From Effrenium voratum (Eukaryota > Sar > Dinophyceae > Suessiales > Symbiodiniaceae), in the NCBI GenBank assembly GCA_963377175.1, contig CAUJNA010003242.1, positions 596,614 through 660,613 on the forward strand: a stretch of DNA of 64,000 nt. The letters run 5' to 3'. Shown here in pieces: positions 37,411 through 48,900 of the stretch. Numbering within the stretch: position 1 is the first letter of the stretch; every line of letters begins with the position of its first letter. The notes beneath the pieces are model-generated. The model was not told where the DNA came from. It searched no databases and was given only the letters and a program-made list of their open reading frames with translations. The position numbers and the translations under genes are program-made.

Positions 37411-38968
37411 GGCCTTGGATGCTGGGGGGGGGGTCCAGATTTGGGGCCTGCCCCCCAACAAATGTTGAGGCCAATTTAAAATCATGTTGGTTGTCTTGGT
37501 TGATGGCTGCCATCCCTTGTTCAGAAGGAATTTACAATCCCTTGCTCAGAATGCTGGAGCACTTGTGCTTGTAGCTCGGCAAGCTGGGGCTAGCTGAGGC
37601 GCGTGGCATCGCAGGATTTTGAAGTTTCGGCCTTTGTGAGAGAGGTAAGTGAGCAGGCAGAGGGCTGAGATGGCTGAGACTTAGTCCTTGGCGCTTTTTC
37701 TTGATTTAGAGGCTTACCTAGGATACTCGAATTGTGAGACACTTTGCTAATGTTTGAGTGTTGCTTGAAGTTTGGCCTGGCCTTTTTTAAGCTTGGATGG
37801 GCCACAAGGCTTGCGCATGCAGAATTCGGCCCCTCGGGCGCAGGCTGTTCAGCCCAAGGGCTGATCGTGCCGCAACTTTCTGAACATAGATTCGAAGCTA
37901 GGCTTTCAATGCCGATGGGTGCCGGGGCTGGTTGACTGGCTGCCAGATCCGGCGCAGCAAATTGAAGCGCTTGATTCAGGTGGTGTTTTTCCTTGTGCGA
38001 ATGGTTGGAATGTGACTGGCGCATCCCCTTTTCAGACCAGGGGAACCGGCAGAAGTTCTAAGCGGAGTCCGATGGCTTGCACTAAGGGACGTTGTCATGA
38101 ATGCTGCATCAGAAAGGAGCCCATAGAACCCATTCAACGAGCTCCAACCTTGGAGCTGAGCCAGACTGCCGTGCCCGAAAGCTGGGCAAAGGAGGGAAAC
38201 AACATGTTTTGGGGGACCCTCACATTGCCTCAAGTCTTGAAGCCGGCTGAATTCCCTATCTCTCAGCGTTCTACGCAGGCTAGAGCCCTTCATTAGACCT
38301 ACAAAAGATGGTCACAGCTAGCACAACGCAATGTTAATACTTGAGATGTGGTGACACATTGTTCAATTGAACAAACAAAATGTAGGTATGCATGCTATAC
38401 AATGGTGTATGGCAGGTGTTTGTGAGTTTCGCACTCGTGTTAAGATTGTGTTTGAAGGTGATGAATTAGAGCAATGTGACGCCTTGAGTGTACTCAGGGT
38501 ATTCCACACACAAGTCAAGCACCAGAGTGTGCTACACAAGCTAAAGTGACCTCTGCAGGTGTCGGACGGAGCATAGACATCAAGCACCCGCAGAACCTAA
38601 CACGAGAGACGCTTTGGCACAAGTGCGCAAGCACCACTTTCCCATTCATTCATCAGGCATGCGTACCTCTCTGTGGCATGTGCCAAAACTATCCCCACGG
38701 TCTCAAAAGAGCAACATGAAGGCACCTCAGACCTGAACAGCTCCACGGCGTGGTGAGACTCCCATTTGCACAATGGCACTTGGGCGGCTTGAGAACTTTC
38801 TGGTTTTTGCGGTCGTCCCTTCCCAAAGGAAGGGGTAATTTTGCCAGGAGCAGATGAAGCTTATCGCAGCTGACTCGGAGAAGGCGCCCCGGCCAATCCA
38901 GTTGTCTAAGGAAGCTGCAAGAGAGCAACTGGTTCGAGGGAATAAATAGTCTACAACAGGGGTCACTA

Positions 38969-39004
38969 TAAATAAATAAATAAATATATATATATATATA
39001 TATA
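38969..39004. repeat. (AAAT)n followed by (TA)n
   Basis: Simple repeat; both arrays are visible directly. Confidence 0.9.
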
Positions 39005-39186
39005 CATATGAGATCTACACATTGCATGCTTGGCCATAACACAAGTCGTAATGTTTGGCGTGCCTGCGTGTGTGCTGTTGTTTCTGAACGACCCCCTGCT
39101 TAAAGCAGCTTGATTCGGCGGGCTCACGGAGGCACATCCCGACAGGTTCCTGTCACTTCGCCTTAGGCGCCTTTGAACCTGGCTGA

Positions 39187-41432
39187 CATGGACATGGAGC
39201 ACCTGGCGGAGGCGCGCATGTGCTCAGAAGACCTGTGCATGTTCTCACCTCCTGAGTGCCTGGATTGTTGCGACTTTTCGGGTCTGGACCATTTTAGTGG
39301 TAAACAAAACATGCTACACTTGCTTTGGAAGTGCACTCAGGAGCTGAGTCTGAGTGTTGTTTCTGACAGAACTCGCGCAAGCAGCAGGGTGCACATCCAC
39401 GAAGGGGTCAATCCTTTTTGGCACATGTCCTCCTGGTTGCAACTAGGGCGAAAAGGGTACCAGGTACCACGCATGGGTGGCTCGTTGTTTTAGTGCCCCC
39501 GTTTTTTTGGTGTGCCTCTTAGTTGGGAAACGAAACGGAAAACACTTTGCCATGTTGGGAGCCTGGCTTCCCAAGAATCCACCCAAACGTCACCGGGTTC
39601 GTGGCCCGGACCGGCCAGGTTCGCGGGTGGGCTGCCTTGGGCTGGACACCGCGGTGGTACCAGCGCGCTCTGAAGGCCAAGGGCTGGGGCGACCTCGATA
39701 TCTTCACATACATACGTTCAGATACATATCAGACTCAGCATAATTCAAAAGGCCGGGCTTGACACAAACCCATATGTACTTGGTACATCAAGTTGGGACT
39801 GTGAGACTTCATCAGGCTCCATATGAGAACCTGAGAATCTATAATGTCATCTAAGAAGTTGTGAGGCTGCTAAAGCAAGTTTCTGATCTTTTAGGCACCC
39901 CTAGATGAGAGCTTTGGCTCCATCACAGAGTTGTGTTAGTCCGATGCAATTTGATTTTACGTACTTCGCTCTTGGAAGCTCAGTCAGTCCGTCGGTCAGT
40001 CCGTCGGTCGGCCAGTCAGTCGGCTAGTCAGTTAGTCAGTCAGACCGTCAGTAAACGTCTGTCGCGTTTCTTCCAGGTAGCTTGCCACTGAGCTCTTGGG
40101 TTCATTTGCTAGCTATGTGTCCGGGTAGGTTAGCTAGCTTGCTTGCTGCCTTGCCAGAGTCTCCGTGAGTTGCTTGGCTTGTTAGCTGGTGGGTGGGTTA
40201 CGGCACTAGCCAGTTGGCTGGCTAGATGGGCTTACAGCGCTAGCCAGTTGGCTGGCTAGATGGTTTGCATCGCTAGCCAGTTGCCTGGCTAGATTTTAGG
40301 CTGTTTCCTTGGCCAGCTAGCTAGCCGTCAGTTGGATAGCAATACCAGTGGAGCCGGCGAAGCCGGTTAGCGGAAGGTTCAACAGTATAATAATTATGGT
40401 CATTATTCCCTCTATCCTTTTTTCTTCTCATGCTATTTGTCCGTTCTCTTCTTTCTCGTTCTCCTTGTCTTGTTTCTCTCTTTCTTTCCATGTCTCTTTC
40501 CTGAATGTTTGTTTGTCAAGGGAATGCCTCACATACATCAAGTACATGTATATATATATATATATATATTAATATATATATATATATATGTGTTTATCCG
40601 TTTCATCTATCTGTCTATCTATTTATCTAATCGAAACGAATTTAGATCTAATCTTTTTGGATCTATGTCTTTGTGTATCTTCTTTGTACTGGTTTTCCCT
40701 CTACAAGCCCCCAAAGAAACAGTACCCTCGAGAAAGACACACGCAGGATCACCCTGGCTGGATCGTCTGAAGGCCTCAGCTGTCCGGGCCCAAAGCTCCT
40801 CGCAGGTCCAGAGGCTCTTTGACACCCTGATCCGGGAGTGGGCGCAGGGAGCCTTCGAAGGCGCGAGGAAATCGGAAAGGGAAACGACGATTGGATAGAA
40901 AAGTCAAAGCCTTTAGGAGGTGACCACTAGAGGACTTATGGATAAACAAAAACGTGATTTGCTTTCTTGTGGGGACCTTTAGGCACCCTTTCGGATGTGC
41001 ACTTAGCTCATGAGAACTTGGGAAACTGGGCAACAAGTCTAAAAGCCTTGGACTTGGCTCTGGAGGGCCTTGGATGTGCGACTAAAGAGCTACCTTTGGA
41101 GCAGGCCTCACTTGTCAGCCGCACGCCTGTCAGTTGCGTTGCCGAAGAGGCTGCCGCCACGCACGGTTGGTTTGGTTGCATTCCTGGCTCAACACCCAAG
41201 CTGAGGCCTGATCCAAACTTATTGTACGTATTTGGGTAAGCAAACTCTGAGCCAGATATTTGAATTATGTCTTTTTTTGCGTACCTCAGGTTTGGGCCAG
41301 GTGGAGTGGTGCCTGAGTTTGAGCCTTCGCAGCGCCGTTGATTTCGGGCGTGGCGGTGCCGCAGGAGATGACCGCGACCTGCAGCAAGACGAGGGCGTGA
41401 ACCAGTGGTGGGTCTGCCTCTCAGAGTCCCAG
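39187..41432 (+). CDS. candidate exons of an unidentified gene
   Basis: Separate coding-like stretches on the plus strand: 39,187-39,300 starting MDMEHLAEARMCSEDLC; about 39,620-39,705 with WAALGWTPRWYQRALKAKGW; 40,806-40,864 with VQRLFDTLIREWAQGAFEGA, AG before it and GA after; and 41,301-41,432 with EWCLSLSLRSAVDFG and DDRDLQQDEGVNQWW. They have balanced codon composition unlike the flanking T-rich DNA. No domain is recognised and phases were not reconciled. They may form one small gene between the carrier and the kinase, or extra exons of either. Confidence 0.3.
40206..40292. repeat. three tandem CTAGCCAG hairpins
   Basis: CTAGCCAG-TTGG-CTGGCTAG occurs at 40,206-40,225 and 40,240-40,259, and with loop TTGC at 40,273-40,292. 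Each copy is an 8-bp perfect stem; spacing is 33-34 bp. A degenerate CAGTCAGT-type tract lies just upstream (39,985-40,060). Confidence 0.85.
40549..40589. repeat. (TA)n microsatellite
   Basis: Near-perfect TA array interrupted once by TTAA. Confidence 0.95.
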
Positions 41433-42776
41433 GTGGCGCCCAAGTCTCCGGCTCTATCGGGTAAGAAATGGGCTTCCGTTTCTGATAGGGGTTTTGAACA
41501 ACAGGAAAGTTGGTTGCTGGAGCCCACATTCCAGGCGCCCAAATGTGATAATGTGGGAGTCAAGCATGACTACCTTGGAGGGCACCTTTTTCCCTGGTTG
41601 ACTTGAAGGGGGGCCAAAAGGAGCGTGTTCGAGCAATAGCCCTCATTGAAGTGAAGGTTCCACAAGATCACCTTCTGCGTTCTTCAAAACCACTCCCGAA
41701 TTCTCATGCCAAATGGGTGGTGTCCACCCGTGTTTCAGTGGGGTCCTGCGGAGATGCCAGGTCACCAAGGGCCCAAAGTTGGCGGAGGCCCAAGCGTGGC
41801 CAATCGGCCCTTAGGAGCAGATCTTTGCCTTCATGCCGTCGCTTCAGCTGGCGGCCAAAGGCCGAGTTTGGCCGTGGAGTTGGGGGGGGGTAGCTCATTG
41901 GCCAGGATCAAAAGTTGTAGCTCTGTTTTTTTGTTTTCCTCCTCACGAAGTGGTGAAGCTGAGAGGGAGCGGCACCGCCTCGCCTCCCTTGTACATTGGG
42001 ACATTGGTTTGCTTTCAAGACCTCTCCTGCTACAAACTCCTCCATACCTTGCTGGTATCATTTTGTGCTATGTTTGGCACCTAGGCCTATGAATTTCAAC
42101 TGGCACCACTTCACGCCTCGGCAAACATGGCTGGAACACCATCAATTGGTGCACACGAACCGGTGGTGCCGGAAATGGCGCCCGAATCAAACGTCTACGC
42201 AGGAAATTGGCTGAAGGGCCCGAGGCTGAGACGTGCCCAGGATGAGCATCGGACCTCTCCCAGTTGCCCAGTGGATTCCGCTCTTTTTTTCCGTTTTTGT
42301 TGGTGGGAAGGGCTCCCCTTTAAACTCAACCAACCAAAAAGGATCCCTTTCTTTCCCACGCCCACGGCTTTTTCCTTGCAAGTTTCCTTTAAACCAACCC
42401 GACAGGGGACTCTCAATTACACACGCCACAAGGCAACCATCAGGGCGTTATTGGGAAATACCTGTCTCTTGACTGAGGCACGAGGGCGTCCAGAGGACTC
42501 GACTATGATACGGTTCCTGACAAGGCACAGCCGGGCTCTGCAGTTGTCATTCGTTGCGTTGCGCGGGCAATGGTTGCCATGGTGCATTTCAAAAAAATGA
42601 GGTTTATAGACAGCAGGACACGAATGCTTTCATTTCAGGTTCGCTCAATAGAATGGCCTGGGACAGGCACCCAATGGAACCACCAGAGACACATTCATAA
42701 CTTCTTTCCTGGACTGCTCTTCAGCATGGTCTGTTTGAGGGCCTAGCAATTGTCTTTAGGCTCTCAGGCTGTAGCT

Positions 42777-42932
42777 ATGGGCAGTTTCCTCGCGAGCGCT
42801 GAATGCGCTGATGCGGACGGCGCGGGCCCGGGCGCAAGTCCGGACGGCGGAAGCCCGGATGTGCAGCAGGTTGTTTCTCCCCGGCAGACGGCCCTGGACT
42901 GCAAGCAGTTCCTGCGTGAGGCGGCTGGTCCT
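42777..42932 (+). CDS. kinase exon 1
   Basis: ATG after CTCTCAGGCTGTAGCT, where an AG could accept a trans-spliced leader. Encodes 52 residues: an acidic/Gly-rich head, then QTALDCKQFLREAAGP. Strong donor GTAAGT at 42,933. Confidence 0.7.
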
Positions 42933-45900
42933 GTAAGTAACTCTCCCAATTGGGAGGTTCAAGGGCCCACGGATGTCGGATGACCACAGTTTGTGGCTTG
43001 GTTCGAGTATATGGTTACCATAGAATGCGGGTGTTCCCAACATGAGTGCCCACCTGGTGGATGGTTTGAATGTTTCGGTGTTTGTCAAACGGTCAAAGGC
43101 CTGGGTGCGAACAAGGCCCAGCCAAGCGAACAGGTAGAGCAACACGCATTGGCAGGTGACCAGCCCGCATATCAGTGCTTGATCTACAGGTTCAACAGAT
43201 GGTTATTCCCTTCCCAGGTATCTTTGCCACTGTTCAAAAGAGGTCCTATGTGGTTGTTCCTTTTCTAGGTGTTTCCGCAACCATGCTCAAGGGCTCTTAT
43301 TTGTTTGTTCCCTTCCAAGGGTCTAAGGGTTTTTGCATTACACCCTGGGAATACACCCACTGGGTATTGACCCCATTTAGCCATATTTCCGGATAAAACC
43401 GTGCAATTTTGAACCATTCTGGGTCATTTCCCAAGGGTGTAACTCCAGAGTGTACAACAAAACCCCTCAGAAAGGGTGTTTGCCGCCACCAGCTTCCAAA
43501 ACTGAGCAGTTTTGGGCATCGTCCACTCTCCAGCCCTCCATTCGTAGGCCAACGGCCGGCTCTCAGACTTCTATGAGCGTGTGAGAGACCTTGGGGAGGG
43601 TGCCTTTGGTGAGGCGACGCGGGGTTTTGGTCGCTTCATGCGGGTGGCTCGCGCGGTTTTTGGGAGGCTCGGTGTCCGTTTTGGGGTGGTTTAAACGAGA
43701 AGCCAAGAGCAAAACCGCTATCCAATTTTGGGCTCCGAGTCCCTAGTTTGAGACGGAACCATGTGTGGTTCTACTATAGCTGGTTTAAGGGTTATAGTGA
43801 GGACACCTTTGTGACCATGAGCCAAAAAATCCATGTGCGAGAAGTATACAAGTATATGGTTTTGCTGGGAACCCCGGATCAAAAACCTCTTGTTGATGAA
43901 GAGCCACAGGGTTTTTTCAATCCGGGGGCGACATGGAATTGTCCATACTGGGAGGTCCAAATCTTGTGAGAGACATAAGGAGGCCCCTTTTCCGAATTTC
44001 TTGGTGGGTAGATGGGAAATCATTGAACATCATACGTGACCGGGGGGGCGTTCCGATCATATCCTCACTTTGTAAGCCCTTGTCAATCGGATCCCCATTC
44101 CTAGCTTTGATGTGTAGGGTCCGATTTTTTTCGGATCCGCTTCTCCCCCACCCCCTATGGCGTGTCCTAGCCAGGGCTTTGAAGGTCATGCCGCTTGGTT
44201 CTCCTTTGTTCGCTTTCCTTGGTGAAAGGCCAATCTCAACCACATGCTCTCAAAGAATGACACTTACTCGACCGTTTGGACGGGTTGCGCGGACAAACCA
44301 ACATGCGGTGAACAGGCCACACGAATAGCTAGTTACCAGTTGAGCCTAGGTTTCGCAAAACTAATTCTTGATCCCCCTGCCAGATGGTATTGGCTTCCAT
44401 TGTTGCAGTGCTGTGCCACTATGGATGCAATCAGGGACTCGCCATCTGAAACAACCCAGTCGATTGCCCATAGGCCCTTGGCCCATAGCCCCCTCGATTC
44501 CCTCTAAGAACAAGCAAATGTTTCTTTTCATGTTATGTTCCAAGCTTTCTGGAGGGAGACACAACTGGGGCCACACAAAACCCAGGACTCCCAACCAAAG
44601 AATACAACAATACAAAGAAACCACATGGGCTTCATCCCCATCAGCCTGTTGAAGGTGTTTCTGGCGCGGCAGCGCATTTGTGCGGGCAGCGGGGCGGAGC
44701 GCCAGGGCCGGCTTTGCGCGGTCAAGCGGGTGCGGACACGTGGCGTGGGATACCTCTGGAAGTCAACCGCGAAGGTTCCTTCGTTGGGTCGTTATGATCT
44801 CGAGCCGGGGGAATCCGCTAAAGGGAGGCGAAGGTGGGGGGGTGGTGTCTCAAGCAAATGACGCGTGAAAGGAATTGGGGATCAAGCGTTGCGAGAATCA
44901 GCATTTTAGTGGGACTTATCAGAAGCTAGATTGTCAATGAATGAAGTCATGGGAGACGGTTTAAAGCGCTTTGGGAGCAACAGTTCCCAGGCACTCATAC
45001 CGTATAAAGTTTGTTGCGTTTGCTCTTTGCAAGTCCCACATGTTGGTACATCCAGCGCTCCTTGCCAGCTGATTCCATTTAGGGGCGATCCAACTAAGCT
45101 GGTCGATGCGAAAATGCCCATGGGCTGCTTGCTGAGCTTTGCTCTAAGTGAGTGGTTTGGAGGTCGTAGGGGCCGGGATGGGGACCCATAGGGTTGGGCT
45201 GGCACGCAATCTCAGGGCTGATGGTTGACAGAGGTCCAGGGCCTAACTCGAAGGGCGGTGCTTCCGGTAAAGCAGCCAGGGGTGAGTTGCATTTCCCATG
45301 TCGGGTGCTTCCCAAACCTGTTCATCGGCTTTCCGCTGTTGATGTTGACCGTCTTGTTTTCGCAAGCATGAACAACGGCCTAGCTGCAAATGTGCATGTA
45401 TATTTGCATGCTAAATCCAATGGAGTGCTTAACTTGTGGGCTTTCGGGGAATAATATAAACAGAAACTCTGCGCGACTCTTTCAGTGCCAACACCGCTTC
45501 TCTCTGCACCGCAAGAGATCTTTCTAGACTTGGTGAATCACTTTCTTCGTCCCATTCTGACACATCCCCCAGAATCCGGAACGGATCCTTCCAAAATTGC
45601 AGAGGTCCAATTCGGGCTCCTTGATAGCATACCCTGCGCTTCGGCGTTTCACTTCTTCGGCTGCATCGAAACGGGCCCCTTGAAAGACCATCCTTTTGAC
45701 CCGATTGAACCGAGCTTCCTTGTGGATCTTGTTCTAGTTGCTTTTTGATGTTGCCCTTATTTGCCTGGTAAGCCTCACCTTGGCCCGTGGATTTCTTTTG
45801 GGTCGACCTTAAACCAACCGTAAGCAAGCCTTACCCTTACCCCAAACCCGCCTTGGCCTGTAGCTTTCCGGCTCAACTCGCCCACCCACCCACCCACCCA

Positions 45901-48900
45901 CCCACCCACCCACCCACCCACCCACCCACCCACCCACCCACCCACCCACCCACCCACCCACCCACCCACCCACCCACCCACCCACCCACCCACCCACCCA
46001 CCCACCCACCCACCCACCCACCCACCCACCCACCCACCCACCGGGTTTGGCCGAAGCCCAGGAAGCCAAACGTGGCAGCCGGCCTCGACGAGCCGGGCGC
46101 GGACTCGGAGGAAGCGCTCCAGGAATTCCGCGTGGAGGCGAAACGGGCAGATTGGGAATCGGGCAGACGCCCGTTGGGCTTTAGATACACATTTTACACA
46201 CCAGAGAACATGTATAAGGTACTTGTTGGTGTGTGTGTGGGTTTATCTCCCAAATCACGGTGGGGGGTCAAGTTGCACTGATTGCGCGCGGTCCTCTCCA
46301 TTTTTACTCTGCCAGGTCACGCTCAAATTTGGCGCGCCATGACCCTGAGCCTGTTCCAGACAGTCACTCGCCGTCTGTCGTTCTCATGGAGCAGCGCATC
46401 ACTCATGCTAAGGAAAGCTTTGCGTGTGGGGTTGCCTGGTCCTTGAACTGACATTTGTGTTTTGTTGTTAATGATTGTGTATTTAGGCGCTTGTCAATGA
46501 AACTATAGCCATTTTCACGTTCGCTTGGGTGTTTGTTGATGCACTTCTGCACGTTGGCAAAATAATACAACGCATGCACTACACAAGGAGTTCGGGGAGT
46601 CATGCACGATAAAGGATCCTCATCCGGGTGAGTTCGTTCGTTGGATTTTATAGCTGTTCCTCTGCAAATATACGCATGCTACCGAGTAGTTTCGGATGGG
46701 TGGAAGCCGGGCGTGGACCATTTGGAGGACGGGGCAGGCCACTTGGCCGATTTTCAACCCGCAAGACCTGGTTGGGCGAGAGGGAGGGAGAAATAAATGC
46801 ATGGTTAATAGCCCCATTTGTTTTGTCACGTCCAAGCCATGGCAGCTGGGGTGTCCGAAACCTGCCAGGTGGAGCTCATGAAGTCCCTAGACCATCCCTC
46901 TATCTGCCGGCTCTTGCAGGTCTATGAGGATCCCAAGAACTTGCGCCCTCTCAAGTCTCGGGCGTGTGTTCCAACCGCAAACCTGTTTTTTGTTTGTTTT
47001 TGGTTGGCCTTCATGGAAGCTTGATTTTCACGTGCCCAAAAACGGGTTGGGGCCCGAAAATGAAACGCAGGTTTCCTTAATTAACTGCTGTGCTTTGCCG
47101 TTATTTGTTGTGCTTCTTTGCCTTCCTTTAAGGGTCTGCCCAGGGCCTTGTTGCGCGACGGGTGACGAAAAGTTCCGACACCGAAAAGTAAGTTCACGGG
47201 AAACTGTATGATGCCCCCCTTCCCCACAAATCACAATTTGCTGCAAAGTGCACTCTCCTTGTGCTTGTTGTTCTTAGCAATCAACACTGCCTCGGTTCCA
47301 TTTTGGTTTGGCTGGGTTGCTTTGCCTTCGAATCAGCCAGCATCAAACAGGTGGATTGACTTTTGCTGCCTGCCTGGTTGCATTCTCAGGTGGGGGTGGG
47401 GATTGTCCGAAGCAAAAAAAGTATTGTGGTTGGTCGCAGTCCGAGGTACCTGGTCATGGAGCACATCCCGGGGGGTGAGCTCTTCGACCACGTGGTGGAC
47501 CGGGGGCATTTGAGCGAGCACGAGGCAGCGCGGGTCATACGTCAAGTGGCCTCGGCCTTGGCGTATTGCCACCAGCATGGGGTCGTGCATCGTGCCTTGG
47601 CCGGAAGGATTTTCATAGGGACCTCCGGGAACATATGGCTTGAACCGCCTGACACATGGTTGGTAGACATAACTTCCCACCTAAATTGTGTCCAGCAGTG
47701 GGCGTTATTGAAATTCACATTTTTGGACTGCTTCAGATAGTATGAGTGTGTCTTTTTTTTTGCGGGGGTTGGTTTAATGGGAAGCCCCTCATTTCAAGAC
47801 ACACATATATGCTCCGCGGAGAAAAATCGCTCAGGGACAGTCAGGACCCCTGGAACGGGAAATTGGGAATTGAGACAACCGTGGTGAGGATTCGTATTAG
47901 TGGAACCATGGCTCGCACGCAAAAGTTTGACCGTGGCACACATGTCCCATTTCCATGTTCGCAAAGTATTGTGGATTTTCACGGTGGCTATGAACCTAGT
48001 TGCTTGACTAAGGTAGCCTTAACTGTTCAAGGAACCGCCGCTGAGCCCTGGGTTTAAGTATTTAGGGCTAGCCCAAAAATGGAACAGTGGACTGAGCCAC
48101 AAGTATTGCACAATTGGCAGAAGAGGTCCTTTTGTCTTCTTTGTTTGTGTTGGGGAGGCCGGGTTTTTCAGGCAAAGTCATGTGAGTGGGTGCGAGTCGG
48201 ATGTGTTTTTGTGGCCCACCTTGTGCTAAAGGAGTTCCAAACAGGAGGAAGAACAGATGGAATATCTGCAAAGCGCAACCCGTTTTTAAGAAAAGTGTCG
48301 AGCCTGTCGGGGGGAGAAAAAGCCCATCCCTTGGGCAAAAAGGAGCGTGCCCCGAATCACGCGAAATCATACCAGCGGGCGGTCTCATAAGTTTCCCCTG
48401 TGTGGAACAACACCGGCAACCACAACAAGACAAGGCGAGGCAACAATGTGACAACTGGACAACTGGCACTGTGGTTTTACTGCCGGTTTGCTTTGTTTGC
48501 GCTTTTCCGCCGTTGTTACGACGTGTGTTTTCCATGTGCACGTGCTTGCGTTTTGGTATGCAGTCGGTTTCCCTTTTCAGGGTTCAGCTCCCCATGTTGC
48601 TTTATTTTTTATTGGGCATGTGTTTCCAGGGGTGGTTGTCTCCAGGAATGGTTGCGGGGTGCCCCCTAAATCTAAAAGAATTGGCCTCGGGAGCATTCTA
48701 TCAGTCGGGTGCACACATTTTCTAGGGAACCGGGTAGAATGACCAGCAACTAGAAGAGGCCTATGCTCATTCCATCAGTCAGGTGCACGACTTTTCCATG
48801 GGTGAAATGACCAGCAATTAGAAGATCAAATCCATCTTTGTTCTTCAGATGCCACTGGCCGAGGTGACATCAAGCCGGAAAACATTTTGGTGGCGGCAGA

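Larger units (their letters stand above)
37411..42776. other. intergenic, with unassigned exon candidates
   Basis: No recognisable domain. Exon-like fragments are listed separately (39,187-41,432). The rest holds TA and AAAT microsatellites, a CAGT-rich tract and a small hairpin array. Confidence 0.4.

Noticed and set aside
45485..45748. 87-residue plus-strand frame inside a kinase intron
   Set aside because: The opposite strand is also open, there is no recognised domain, and it is not needed for the kinase reading frame.
45809..46281. Open frames rich in PTHP or GGWV repeats
   Set aside because: Translation of the (CCCA)n array; only the short part at 46,057-46,137 is a kinase exon.
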